Assembly (NCBI GenBank): GCA_945983195.1
Contig: CAMFSS010000017.1
Coordinates: 1-16,097 of the forward strand
Reading direction: 5' to 3'
From: an uncultured Prevotellaceae bacterium
Lineage (GTDB): Bacteria; Bacteroidota; Bacteroidia; Bacteroidales; Muribaculaceae
DNA length: 16,097 nt
Shown here: positions 1 through 6,199 of the stretch, one piece after another
Numbering within the stretch: the stretch's first letter is position 1
Layout: each line of letters starts with the position of its first letter
The notes under the pieces: model-generated
Told to the model about the DNA's origin: nothing
The model's database searches: none
What the model saw: only the letters and a program-made list of their open reading frames with translations
Translations under genes and position numbers: made by a program

Positions 1-120
1 CTCATAGATTTTTCATCATTCTGCCCTCATTCTCAGTTTTTTGTTGTATCTTTGCACAAGATAGGCTGCATCTCGGCAAAACAATTAAGCAAGCTTATTG
101 CATTTTCTCTCGATTTGCAC

Positions 121-137
121 TATCTTTGCATAAGATA
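121..137. promoter_or_regulatory. Inverted repeat over the -7 box, probable operator
   Basis: TATCTT-N5-AAGATA spans 121-137 and again 47-63; at 121 it extends to 7 bp per arm. It covers the -7 box and the expected start point, where a repressor would block transcription. The gene-proximal box at 195 keeps only the left arm. Autoregulation by the antitoxin or the complex is common in toxin-antitoxin operons, but binding here is inference. Confidence 0.45.
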
Positions 138-170
138 GGCTGCATCTCGGCAAAACAATTAAGCAAGCTT

Positions 171-202
171 ATTGTTTTTGCTCTCGATTTGCACTATCTT
201 TG
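171..202 (+). promoter_or_regulatory. Proximal promoter of the MNT/HEPN operon
   Basis: ATTG (171-174), 20 nt, then TATCTTTG (195-202) fits the Bacteroidetes sigma-A form TTTG-N19/21-TAnnTTTG with one mismatch in the -33 box. Transcription would begin near 207, leaving a leader of about 12 nt before ATG 219. The same arrangement occurs one repeat upstream (97-100 and 121-128). The first TATCTTTG at 47 has no convincing -33 box. Confidence 0.65.
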
Positions 203-218
203 CAAAAAAGGATAATGT

Positions 219-521
219 ATGCATCTCATCAATGACAATTTACTGAAGATAGTAGCTTTGTGCAAAAAGCACAAGGTGAATAAGCTTTATGCTTTTGGGT
301 CGATTCTCACAAATCGATTTTCCGACAAAAGCGATGTGGATATGCTCGTTGATTTCAATTCTGAGATAGACCATAATACCTATGCAGACAACTTTTTCGA
401 GTTTTATTATTCGCTAAAAGAGTTATTTGGACGTGATGTAGATTTGGTCGATGAATCTGCCGTTAGCAATCCTTATTTCAAAGATGAGCTTGACGATACT
501 AAATTTCTGATTTATGGATAG
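219..521 (+). CDS. MNT-domain nucleotidyltransferase, MntA-type antitoxin
   Basis: A 100-residue minimal nucleotidyltransferase. The family signature is visible: GS at residues 27-28, SDVD at 38-41 with the two metal-binding aspartates D39 and D41, and a third acidic position in RDVDLV near residue 75. In characterised MntA/HepT pairs this enzyme AMPylates a tyrosine next to the HEPN RNase motif and so neutralises the toxin. ATG 219 is 17 nt past the TATCTTTG box. Its stop codon overlaps the start of the HEPN gene (514), the usual coupled arrangement. Because the partner has lost the modified region, this antitoxin may have no substrate encoded here. Family assignment is firm; activity is inferred. 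Confidence 0.88.
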   Translation: MHLINDNLLKIVALCKKHKVNKLYAFGSILTNRFSDKSDVDMLVDFNSEIDHNTYADNFFEFYYSLKELFGRDVDLVDESAVSNPYFKDELDDTKFLIYG

Positions 522-681
522 GAAAATTAGGAAATACCTTGCAGATATTTTAACCTCTATTTTAGAGATTGAATCATTCATGGCAGACAGACCAAAAGAA
601 TACGCAACATTCTGCAATGATACGCTTTTTAATCATATTCCTCTTCTTAAGAAAGAAGTGGAAGCTTTATTGGAAGAATAA
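514..681 (+). pseudogene. HepT-like HEPN (DUF86) toxin with internal in-frame deletion
   Basis: The ORF encodes 55 residues, starting MDRKIRKYLADILTSI and ending NHIPLLKKEVEALLEE. Both ends match the corresponding ends of full-length DUF86/HepT proteins, which are about 110-120 residues. The middle, which carries the RNase active site (R-X4/6-H-X-Y) and the tyrosine AMPylated by MntA, is missing; no RxxxxH motif is present. The join is in frame, near residues 37-41. It overlaps the MNT gene by 8 nt. The simplest reading is a disarmed toxin kept behind an intact antitoxin. A functional mini-protein cannot be excluded. The comparison with family ends is from memory. Confidence 0.68.
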
Positions 682-711
682 TTAAATTATCACTAAAAAT
701 ATTTTTGGGAT

Positions 712-2568
712 ATGAGAACTTACAGGATTTTGGGTGCAATTGTGGCTGTAGTGGCAGTGGCATTTGGTGTGCTGCCGGCGGCTGCCCTCAACTGGGACGA
801 GATTACAAACTCAGGAAAATACTACTACGGCGTGGGGCATGGCGCTACGTCGGCTGATGCCTATGAGCAAGCCAAAGCACAGATTGCAGGGTCGATTGTT
901 TCAAATGTGTCAAGCTCATTCGTGTTTGAAAACGATGAGAAACGCTCCATGAACGAGGTGGAACGTCGCTCAAAGGTGGAAATGCGCGTCAACACCTACT
1001 CCAGTGCCACTCTCACCAATTTGCAGAAGTGGGAAGAAGTCGGCAAAGCCCCCGACATCACCGTGAGCCTTTACATCGCCAAAGAAGAAGTGGAAAAGGC
1101 TTTTGAAGCCCGCAAAAACTATGCAAAGTCGTTGGCTAAGAGAGCAGCCCAGTTCCATGAAACCCGCTTCTTGGATGTTGCACTTCAATACTATTATTGG
1201 TCGTATTCGCTCATCAAGTCGCTTCAGGACCCTTACGAGCTGAAAGATGACGATGGAAATCTGCTACTCACCTCCATCAAGATGAAAATCGAAGAGATTC
1301 TGTGCAATATAAGCGTGGAATTTGAAGGACGCAGCGGCGATAGAGTCAATCTGCTCTTCAAATACAAGGGCGAACCCATCAACAGCCTTGCATTCTTCTA
1401 CAACGACGGACGCAGCGACGATTGTGAGGGAACGGTGAAGGACGGGCGTGGAATGCTTGAAATGGCTCCCAACTATACTACCGAAACCTATCACCTCACG
1501 GTGGATTACATGGGATTGTCGCAAGTGACAGGTGACGCCAGCGTCAATTCCGTGCTTTCTACGATGCCGCGCGATACGTTTGCCCGTGCCGCTCTCAAAG
1601 TGAACGACAACGGACAGCAAAGCAAAGTGGCTGAACCGGTGAAAAACACGGTGCAGGCAGTCCAGACTCCTGCCCCCGGCAGCTCCGACAAGTCGCAGTC
1701 GTCATCAACACCCGACTTTGCCGCGTGTGCAAAAACCGTGGAAACGGTGGTGAATTCATTCATAACCCACAACAGGCTGGCAGCCGACACCTGCTTCACA
1801 ATCGAAGGCTTCAAGCGCTACTACGCCCTGCTGCGCTACGGAAACGCCAGAGTGATAGGTGAGCCTAATATCAAATACTATAAGACGCAAGACGGATATG
1901 TGGTGTCGCGAGGACTGCGCATGTCGTTCAGCTTCCGCGGACGCGTGAAGAAGACGTTTGTGGAAGATGTGGTGTTCACTCTCGACCGCAATGCCAAAAT
2001 CGACAATGTGACCTTCGGACTTGGCGAGATAGCTGAAAACGACATTCTCAACAAGGACGCCAAGGGCTGGAACGATGCCACGCGCGAAATGCTGCTCGAA
2101 TTCATGGAGAACTACAAGACGGCTTACTGCCTCAAGGACTCGGTGTATATCCGAAACATATTTGCCGACGATGCCACAATCATCGTGGGCCGTGTGGTGC
2201 GCAAACGCCAGTTTGTCGACCCGGAGCAGAACATGAGCGACCGCGGAAAGGAGGTAATCCACTACAACCGCTTCACCAAGGACCAGTATCTCAGAAATCT
2301 GCGCCGCTCATTCGACAGCAACGAGTTTATCAACATCCGCTTCACGCGCAACGACATACAGTGGCTTGAGAAATACGACAAGGAGCGGCTCTTTGCTATC
2401 CAGATAGGTCAGGAGTACCGAAGCTCCACCTACGGCGACAAGGGCTATCTCTTCCTGCTCGTCGACATGACCGACCCCGAAACGCCGCTCATCAAGGTGC
2501 GCACATGGCAGCCCAATGAGGTGGATATCAGCAAGCTCTACAACGCCGGCGATTTCCGCAACGATTAG
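712..2568 (+). CDS. Exported LPP20-like protein with C-terminal NTF2-like region
   Basis: A 618-residue protein with an N-terminal signal peptide (charged MRTYR, hydrophobic stretch to about residue 25, AAA before the likely cleavage site). There is no lipobox Cys, so it should be periplasmic or outer-membrane associated rather than a lipoprotein. Residues about 30-150 resemble the LPP20 fold (GKYYYGVGHG, repeated SxxDAxxxAK and V(N/S)Y elements). A Gln/Pro/Ser linker lies near 300-335. Residues about 465-600 (YKTAYCLKDSVYIRNIFADDATII) resemble an NTF2-like domain. The role is not established for this family. ATG 712 follows the HEPN remnant by 30 nt with no clear ribosome binding site. The gene is GC-richer than the TA locus before it. 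Confidence 0.72.
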   Translation: MRTYRILGAIVAVVAVAFGVLPAAALNWDEITNSGKYYYGVGHGATSADAYEQAKAQIAGSIVSNVSSSFVFENDEKRSMNEVERRSKVEMRVNTYSSATLTNLQKWEEVGKAPDITVSLYIAKEEVEKAFEARKNYAKSLAKRAAQFHETRFLDVALQYYYWSYSLIKSLQDPYELKDDDGNLLLTSIKMKIEEILCNISVEFEGRSGDRVNLLFKYKGEPINSLAFFYNDGRSDDCEGTVKDGRGMLEMAPNYTTETYHLTVDYMGLSQVTGDASVNSVLSTMPRDTFARAALKVNDNGQQSKVAEPVKNTVQAVQTPAPGSSDKSQSSSTPDFAACAKTVETVVNSFITHNRLAADTCFTIEGFKRYYALLRYGNARVIGEPNIKYYKTQDGYVVSRGLRMSFSFRGRVKKTFVEDVVFTLDRNAKIDNVTFGLGEIAENDILNKDAKGWNDATREMLLEFMENYKTAYCLKDSVYIRNIFADDATIIVGRVVRKRQFVDPEQNMSDRGKEVIHYNRFTKDQYLRNLRRSFDSNEFINIRFTRNDIQWLEKYDKERLFAIQIGQEYRSSTYGDKGYLFLLVDMTDPETPLIKVRTWQPNEVDISKLYNAGDFRND

Positions 2569-2624
2569 TTGCACTCTCCGGGGTGTGAGAGAACTGCCAC
2601 TGTGCAGATTCGTGGGCGTGCCCG

Positions 2625-2655
2625 TGTGAAATATCGCAGATTTTAGCTACCTTTG
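2625..2655 (+). promoter_or_regulatory. Promoter of the SpmAB-like gene
   Basis: TACCTTTG (2648-2655) is a good Bacteroidetes -7 box. A weak -33 (TGTG, 2625-2628) lies 19 nt upstream. The start point would fall near 2660, giving a leader of about 26 nt before ATG 2686. The upstream 2569-2624 holds only a weak CTCTC/GAGAG inverted repeat after the LPP20-like gene, without a U-tract. Confidence 0.6.
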
Positions 2656-2685
2656 TAGCCGAAACTGAATGATACACGTTTTTTT

Positions 2686-3918
2686 ATGGTATTGAATTAC
2701 ATTTGGATTGCATTTTTTGCGATAGCGTTCTTGGTTGCTTTGGGCGCGACGTTGTTTGATGGTAACATAGCGATATGGTCGCAGATAATGGAGGCTTCAT
2801 TCACGTCGGCTGAGCAGGCGTTTAAGATATCAATAGGCTTGACCGGCATTCTCTCGCTGTGGATGGGCTTGATGAAGATAGGCGAGCGTGGCGGAGTGAT
2901 TCATTTCTTCGGCAGGCTCATCAGCCCGCTCTTTTCACGCCTTTTCCCCGGCATACCCAAGGGGCATCCTGCTATGGGGTCGATTTTCATGAATGTGTCG
3001 GCAAATATGCTTGGGCTCGACAATGCCGCCACTCCGCTCGGCTTGAAGGCAATGCAGGAACTCCAGTCGCTCAACGACAAGAAGGACACTGCCACCGATG
3101 CCATGCTCATGTTTCTGGTGCTCAATGCATCGGGGCTATGCCTTATTCCTATAGGTGTGATGATGTATCGCTCGCAGTGCGGAGCTGCCAATCCCACCGA
3201 CGTGTTTGTGCCCATCATGATAGCCACGTTTCTTGCCACGCTGGTGGGAATCATTGCGCTGTGCATCAAGCAGCGCATAAATATGCTCGACAAGGTGATA
3301 CTCTCGTGGATTGGCGGTCTCACACTCTTCATTGGCAGCGTGATAGGCTATCTATCCACTCTTCCCGAGGAGCAAGTGGCTGAGTATTCGAGCTTTGCCG
3401 CCAATTTTCTGCTTTTCACGCTCATCATAGGCTTCCTTGCGGCTGGTTTCCGCAAGAAGGTGAATATGTACGACTCCTTTATCGAGGGCGCCAAGGACGG
3501 CTTTAAGACGGCTGTGATGATTATTCCCTATCTTGTGGCGGTGCTTGTGGCAATTGGCATGTTTCGCGCATCGGGTGCTATGGGTGTGATTACCGACTGG
3601 ATTACGCAAGGCGTTTCGGCACTCGGAATTGATGCCGAGTGGGTGGGTGCCCTGCCTACGGCACTCATGAAGCCGTTGAGCGGCAGCGGTTCGCGCGGAA
3701 TGATGGTAGATGTGATGAACACCTACGGTGCCGATGCATTCGTGTCGCGTGTGGCATCGTGTCTTCAGGGCAGCACCGACACCACTTTCTACATTTTGGC
3801 GGTCTACTTTGGCAGCGTGGGAGTGAAAAAGACGCGCTATGCCGTACCTTATGCGCTGCTTGCCGACGTGGTAGGTTCAGTGTCGGCAATCCTCGTCGCC
3901 TACTTCTTCTTCGGCTAA
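2686..3918 (+). CDS. Fused SpmA-SpmB nucleoside-recognition (Gate) membrane protein
   Basis: A 410-residue polytopic membrane protein made of two Gate-type halves. The N-terminal half resembles SpmA: MKIGERGGVIHFFGRLI, then GHPAMGSIFMN and ANMLGLDNAATPLGLKAM. The C-terminal half, from about residue 265, resembles SpmB: SFIEGAKDGFKTAVMIIPYL, MKPLSGSGSRGMM, CLQGSTDTTFYILAVYFGSVG. In endospore formers SpmA and SpmB are separate and act in spore core dehydration; Bacteroidetes do not sporulate, carry the fused form and usually have it annotated as 'nucleoside recognition domain-containing protein', with unknown transported substrate. It is monocistronic, with its own promoter and a palindrome 22 nt past its stop. 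Length fits the fused family. Confidence 0.85.
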   Translation: MVLNYIWIAFFAIAFLVALGATLFDGNIAIWSQIMEASFTSAEQAFKISIGLTGILSLWMGLMKIGERGGVIHFFGRLISPLFSRLFPGIPKGHPAMGSIFMNVSANMLGLDNAATPLGLKAMQELQSLNDKKDTATDAMLMFLVLNASGLCLIPIGVMMYRSQCGAANPTDVFVPIMIATFLATLVGIIALCIKQRINMLDKVILSWIGGLTLFIGSVIGYLSTLPEEQVAEYSSFAANFLLFTLIIGFLAAGFRKKVNMYDSFIEGAKDGFKTAVMIIPYLVAVLVAIGMFRASGAMGVITDWITQGVSALGIDAEWVGALPTALMKPLSGSGSRGMMVDVMNTYGADAFVSRVASCLQGSTDTTFYILAVYFGSVGVKKTRYAVPYALLADVVGSVSAILVAYFFFG

Positions 3919-3940
3919 CCACTGCTGAGAAAAATGATGC

Positions 3941-3966
3941 CAATCTCCGCAAATTTGCGGAGATTG
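3941..3966 (+). terminator. 26-bp perfect palindrome, candidate terminator
   Basis: Half-site CAATCTCCGCAAA is followed immediately by its exact reverse complement. As RNA it folds into a 10-bp stem with an AAAUUU loop, 22 nt after the SpmAB-like stop. No U-tract follows, so it is not a textbook intrinsic terminator. It could instead stabilise the 3' end or act as a DNA-binding palindrome. Confidence 0.45.
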
Positions 3967-3998
3967 TGCCGCATTATGGATTCCGCCAAACTGATTTT

Positions 3999-4113
3999 CC
4001 ACAATCCACCGAACAAATCCTCCACAATTCACCGAACAAATCCTCCACAATTCACCGAACAAATTCTCCACAATCCACCGAACAAAATCGCCCCAATCCA
4101 CCGAATTTTGTAA
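3999..4113. repeat. Five tandem 23-bp repeats
   Basis: Units begin at 3999, 4022, 4045, 4068 and 4091 with the core CCACAATYCACCGAACAAAT. The first four differ at only a few positions and the fifth is degenerate (CCCCAATCCACCGAATTTTG). The period is not a multiple of three, no spacers exist, and an ORF across the repeats on either strand only cycles through frames. It is an intergenic minisatellite-type array of unknown role. Confidence 0.9.
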
Positions 4114-4136
4114 ATTTGTTTGGTTAATTACCTGAA

Positions 4137-4164
4137 ATATAGCATATAGCATATAGCATATAGC
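4137..4164. repeat. Four tandem ATATAGC units (7-bp microsatellite)
   Basis: ATATAGC is repeated perfectly four times. A pure heptamer tract can slip in replication. It lies about 75-100 bp upstream of the promoter at 4237, too far to change its spacing directly. Confidence 0.9.
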
Positions 4165-4221
4165 GTGTGCGGCGCGAAGAAAAAGGTTACTGAAAAAGGA
4201 AACACTTTGCCGAAAATGCTT

Positions 4222-4272
4222 AAAAGGTGGGGAAAATTTGGATAGTTCGAATATTTAACATATATTTGCCGA
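4222..4272 (+). repeat. 51-bp direct repeat, copy 1 (promoter-bearing)
   Basis: These 51 bp are identical to 10446-10496, from AAAAGGTGGGG to TATTTGCCGA; four more matching bases (TGCT) lie just before, after one mismatch. It contains a full promoter. The two copies stand in the same orientation about 6.2 kb apart and bracket the CXXX/Tat cassette. Confidence 0.95.
4237..4268 (+). promoter_or_regulatory. Consensus Bacteroidetes promoter of the first leader
   Basis: TTTG (4237-4240), exactly 20 nt, TATATTTG (4261-4268): a perfect match to TTTG-N19/21-TAnnTTTG. The start point should be near 4273-4276, giving a leader of about 400 nt before the lipoprotein relic. Read-through could also supply transcription to the cassette downstream, for which I found no closer consensus promoter. 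Confidence 0.85.
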
Positions 4273-4584
4273 TGAAACCACGCCGATGGCACTATGGTGC
4301 CGGCTGGGTGGGTTCAACCGACATTTTGAAAAGCGTTTACTTAGACGCTTTGTCTTTGGCTCTTAGGAACTTCGCAAACTCTTAGATGCAGCTCAAAGAT
4401 GAAGCAATGGTAGATGTCTATGGGTATGTATATATATCCAAGCGTGTATATATGCTATCATTTTGCGCGTGCGTGAGCTTGTGCAGAATGATAAGATATA
4501 CGTGCTTGGCACATATATTTCATATCGGCGTGGGCTTCTGCGTTGCTCGTCTTAACTGTATCGGGCAATGCGAAGGCCTCTAAG

Positions 4585-4663
4585 AGCGGGACGAGTGACA
4601 GGTACAGACTCCCGCGCTTTTTATTTATGAGTGTTACCCGAATCCGGGCGAGTCTATAGGGTG
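4585..4663 (+). ncRNA. Conserved structured leader element, copy 1
   Basis: Two mutually exclusive pairings are visible. Pairing A: GCGG (4586-4589) and GAGT (4593-4596) with ACTCCCGC (4608-4615), followed by GCUUUUUAUUU, which looks like a terminator. Pairing B: AGACTC (4606-4611) with GAGTCT (4650-4655), enclosing a CCCG-AATC-CGGG hairpin, then ATAGGGTG. Both use ACTC 4608-4611, so only one can form. The element recurs at 10596 upstream of another lipoprotein, with the same stems and a different loop length. This is the layout of an attenuator-type cis-regulatory RNA. I do not recognise it as a named family. No ligand or factor can be inferred. Confidence 0.55.
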
Positions 4664-4681
4664 CTAAAAAGAATAACATTT

Positions 4682-5095
4682 ATGGAAACTTTAACAAAAG
4701 TGTTTTGCCATTTAACTAGTGTTGTTGAAAGTTGTGGAGGAGATGATGATAACGACGATTACAAGCATTTAAAGTATGTTATTATTCCTTCGCCAACATA
4801 TTATAAAGATTTAACCACAATAACTTTAATGGATGTGACTTTCAGAATTCGGTCTAATATATGGTGGCGATGCTGATACTAATATGAAATGCATCGTTCG
4901 TTGGCGTAAATATGGCTCTAAGCCTTTTTCAACCCCATAGTTAGGTATGAGCAAGCATGACAATATGAGAGAATTTACTATTACAAAAAGTCAACGACAT
5001 TTGATAAATGTTCATACATGGCTGAGAGCAGAACATATATTTACTTTTTTTTGAGTGTCCTTATTCAAAATATACAACACAGTCAAATATAGTTC
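4682..5095 (+). pseudogene. Decayed small lipoprotein gene
   Basis: ATG 4682 opens METLTKVFCHLTSVVESCGGDDDNDD, close to a typical Bacteroidales lipoprotein N-terminus (hydrophobic stretch, then SCGGDDDNDD), but the hydrophobic core is interrupted by His and Glu. The frame ends at TGA 4874. In the +1 frame, coding-like sequence continues (GGDADTNMKCIVRWRKYG from about 4863), and after another stop and shift near 4940-5000 further protein-like text follows (DKCSYMAESRTYIYFF). This suggests one lipoprotein of about 135 residues broken by at least two frameshifts. It sits directly behind the conserved leader, as the lipoprotein at 10727 does. Translation of the 64-codon remnant is possible but unlikely to give a working lipoprotein. 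Confidence 0.6.
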
Positions 5096-5148
5096 ATTGC
5101 ATAGTCAAAAGATAATTATAGAATTACAAAATTAAAATAAATAGAGAT

Positions 5149-6180
5149 ATGAATAAATTAGTAAAGAAAGGATTAATGATGGTCATTGCTTCTATAATTG
5201 TGATGTCTTGTAGTGATAAAAAAGATGAGATTATAAATAGAGGGGATGATCATGCAAATAAGGGGGGGTTAATAGATCCTTCCGATGTAAATGGTGTCTG
5301 GATTATAAAAGGTAATAGTCCTATTATGGCATTATTGGTATTCTACAATGGTTGTTATTCTATTGTGGAATACGACTTTTCTGGGAGTGAATATAAATTT
5401 AATGGTCGTTTTTGGGGCTATGCTTCCATTGGTATTAATGGCGAGATTGAAATAAATAAGCCACTTATATATTATCCGGAAATGCATGTAAACAGCGTAA
5501 TTCAAGGTGATAAAATAATTGCAGTTCCAATAATTTATCCCAAAATGCATATAGTAGAGTTAGATACTAATAAAATGAAACTAAAAATTGGAGGAAAAGA
5601 TTTTGTTGGTATAAAAAATTTACATTATACTGATTCATATTCTGAAGGATCTGTAAAAAATGAATTTGCAGATTTGGGATTAAGCGTAAATTGGGCAAAA
5701 TGCAACATTGGAGCGACAACTGCTGAAGCATATGGAGGTTATTATGGCTGGGGAGAGCCAACCGGGGAAAAGACATCAAATAATTATGATTTGTATCCTT
5801 GTGAGTTGAAAAATCTGCCAAGAACAATAACAAATACTAATTATGACATAGCAAAAGTTGCATGGGGTGCACCATGGCGAATGCCAACTTTAGAAGAATT
5901 AGAGGAATTAAACTTCGGTTGCATTAGCGAAGATGTAACATATAAAGGGATTAATGGGGAAAAATTTACTGGTATAACAGGAGAGAGCATATTTTTGCCG
6001 AATGCCGGTTATAGAGATGGAATTTCTATTAATCATGTTGGGGTGAGTAGTCGATATTGGTCAGGAGATTTGTATAAATATAATAGCGAATGTGCATATG
6101 GTTGTTTCTCTGGTGATATGGGAGGTTGGTATTGTAGACGATATATTGGCTGTTCTGTTAGAGCCGTAAGAAACAAATAA
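5149..6180 (+). CDS. Lipoprotein with C-terminal FISUMP/DUF1566-like domain
   Basis: A 343-residue protein with a lipoprotein signal (MNKLVKKG, hydrophobic core, VMSC with Cys 21, then SDKKDE). The middle, about residues 45-165, is beta-rich and unrecognised. Residues about 170-343 match the Bacteroidetes version of the major paralogous domain family: FADLGLSVNWAKCNIGATT, GGYYGWGEPTGE, AKVAWGAPWRMPTLEELEEL, IFLPNAGYRDG, RYWSGDL and terminal CSVRAVRNK. These are surface proteins of uncertain function. The gene is markedly AT-rich, like the CXXX gene 19 nt downstream, and the two are probably co-transcribed and co-acquired. Whether it serves the CXXX system is unknown. No consensus promoter is visible just upstream (5096-5148 is plain AT-rich sequence). 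Confidence 0.75.
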   Translation: MNKLVKKGLMMVIASIIVMSCSDKKDEIINRGDDHANKGGLIDPSDVNGVWIIKGNSPIMALLVFYNGCYSIVEYDFSGSEYKFNGRFWGYASIGINGEIEINKPLIYYPEMHVNSVIQGDKIIAVPIIYPKMHIVELDTNKMKLKIGGKDFVGIKNLHYTDSYSEGSVKNEFADLGLSVNWAKCNIGATTAEAYGGYYGWGEPTGEKTSNNYDLYPCELKNLPRTITNTNYDIAKVAWGAPWRMPTLEELEELNFGCISEDVTYKGINGEKFTGITGESIFLPNAGYRDGISINHVGVSSRYWSGDLYKYNSECAYGCFSGDMGGWYCRRYIGCSVRAVRNK

Positions 6181-6199
6181 ATATATTTCAAAAAATATT

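Larger units (their letters stand above)
47..204. repeat. Two tandem 74-bp promoter repeats plus partial third copy
   Basis: The string TATCTTTGCA recurs at 47, 121 and 195, exactly 74 bp apart, and the sequence between the copies is nearly identical (units 47-120 and 121-194; the few differences cluster in the T-rich stretch after TTATTG). Each copy contains TATCTTTG, a match to the Bacteroidetes -7 consensus TAnnTTTG. The array ends just before the MNT gene, so the unit duplicates that gene's promoter and probable operator. Confidence 0.9.
3919..4681. other. 763-bp non-coding, repeat-rich interval
   Basis: No credible gene lies here. In order it holds a 26-bp palindrome, a 23-bp tandem repeat array, an ATATAGC microsatellite, a perfect Bacteroidetes promoter inside a 51-bp sequence repeated at 10446, and a leader of about 400 nt whose 3' end is structurally conserved with the copy at 10596. 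The middle of the leader (about 4360-4580) has no counterpart in the second copy and contains only a low-quality 65-codon ORF. Confidence 0.75.

Noticed and set aside
700..707. TATTTTTG as a promoter for the LPP20-like gene
   Set aside because: No -33 box at the right distance, and the start point would fall on the start codon; transcription may come from upstream.
1264..2262. Long minus-strand ORFs opposite the LPP20-like gene
   Set aside because: They lie wholly within a gene with a good signal peptide and domains, and their translations look like antisense shadows (His- and Val-rich, no family).
2573..2591. CTCTC/GAGAG inverted repeat after the LPP20-like gene as a terminator
   Set aside because: Only five base pairs and no U-tract; too weak to call.
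3999..4113. CRISPR array
   Set aside because: The 23-bp units are directly adjacent with no spacers, and there are no cas genes nearby.
3639..4152. ORFs on both strands running through the 23-bp repeat array
   Set aside because: They cycle repeats of non-triplet length through different frames (TEQI, RWIVEN-like text) and the plus-strand one begins out of frame inside the SpmAB-like gene.
4137..4164. Microsatellite as a phase-variation switch for the promoter at 4237
   Set aside because: It is about 75 bp upstream of the -33 box, so slippage would not alter promoter spacing or a reading frame.
4386..4583. 65-codon ORF in the first leader as a regulatory leader peptide
   Set aside because: It has no counterpart in the second leader, no ribosome binding site and no run of repeated codons that would suggest attenuation.
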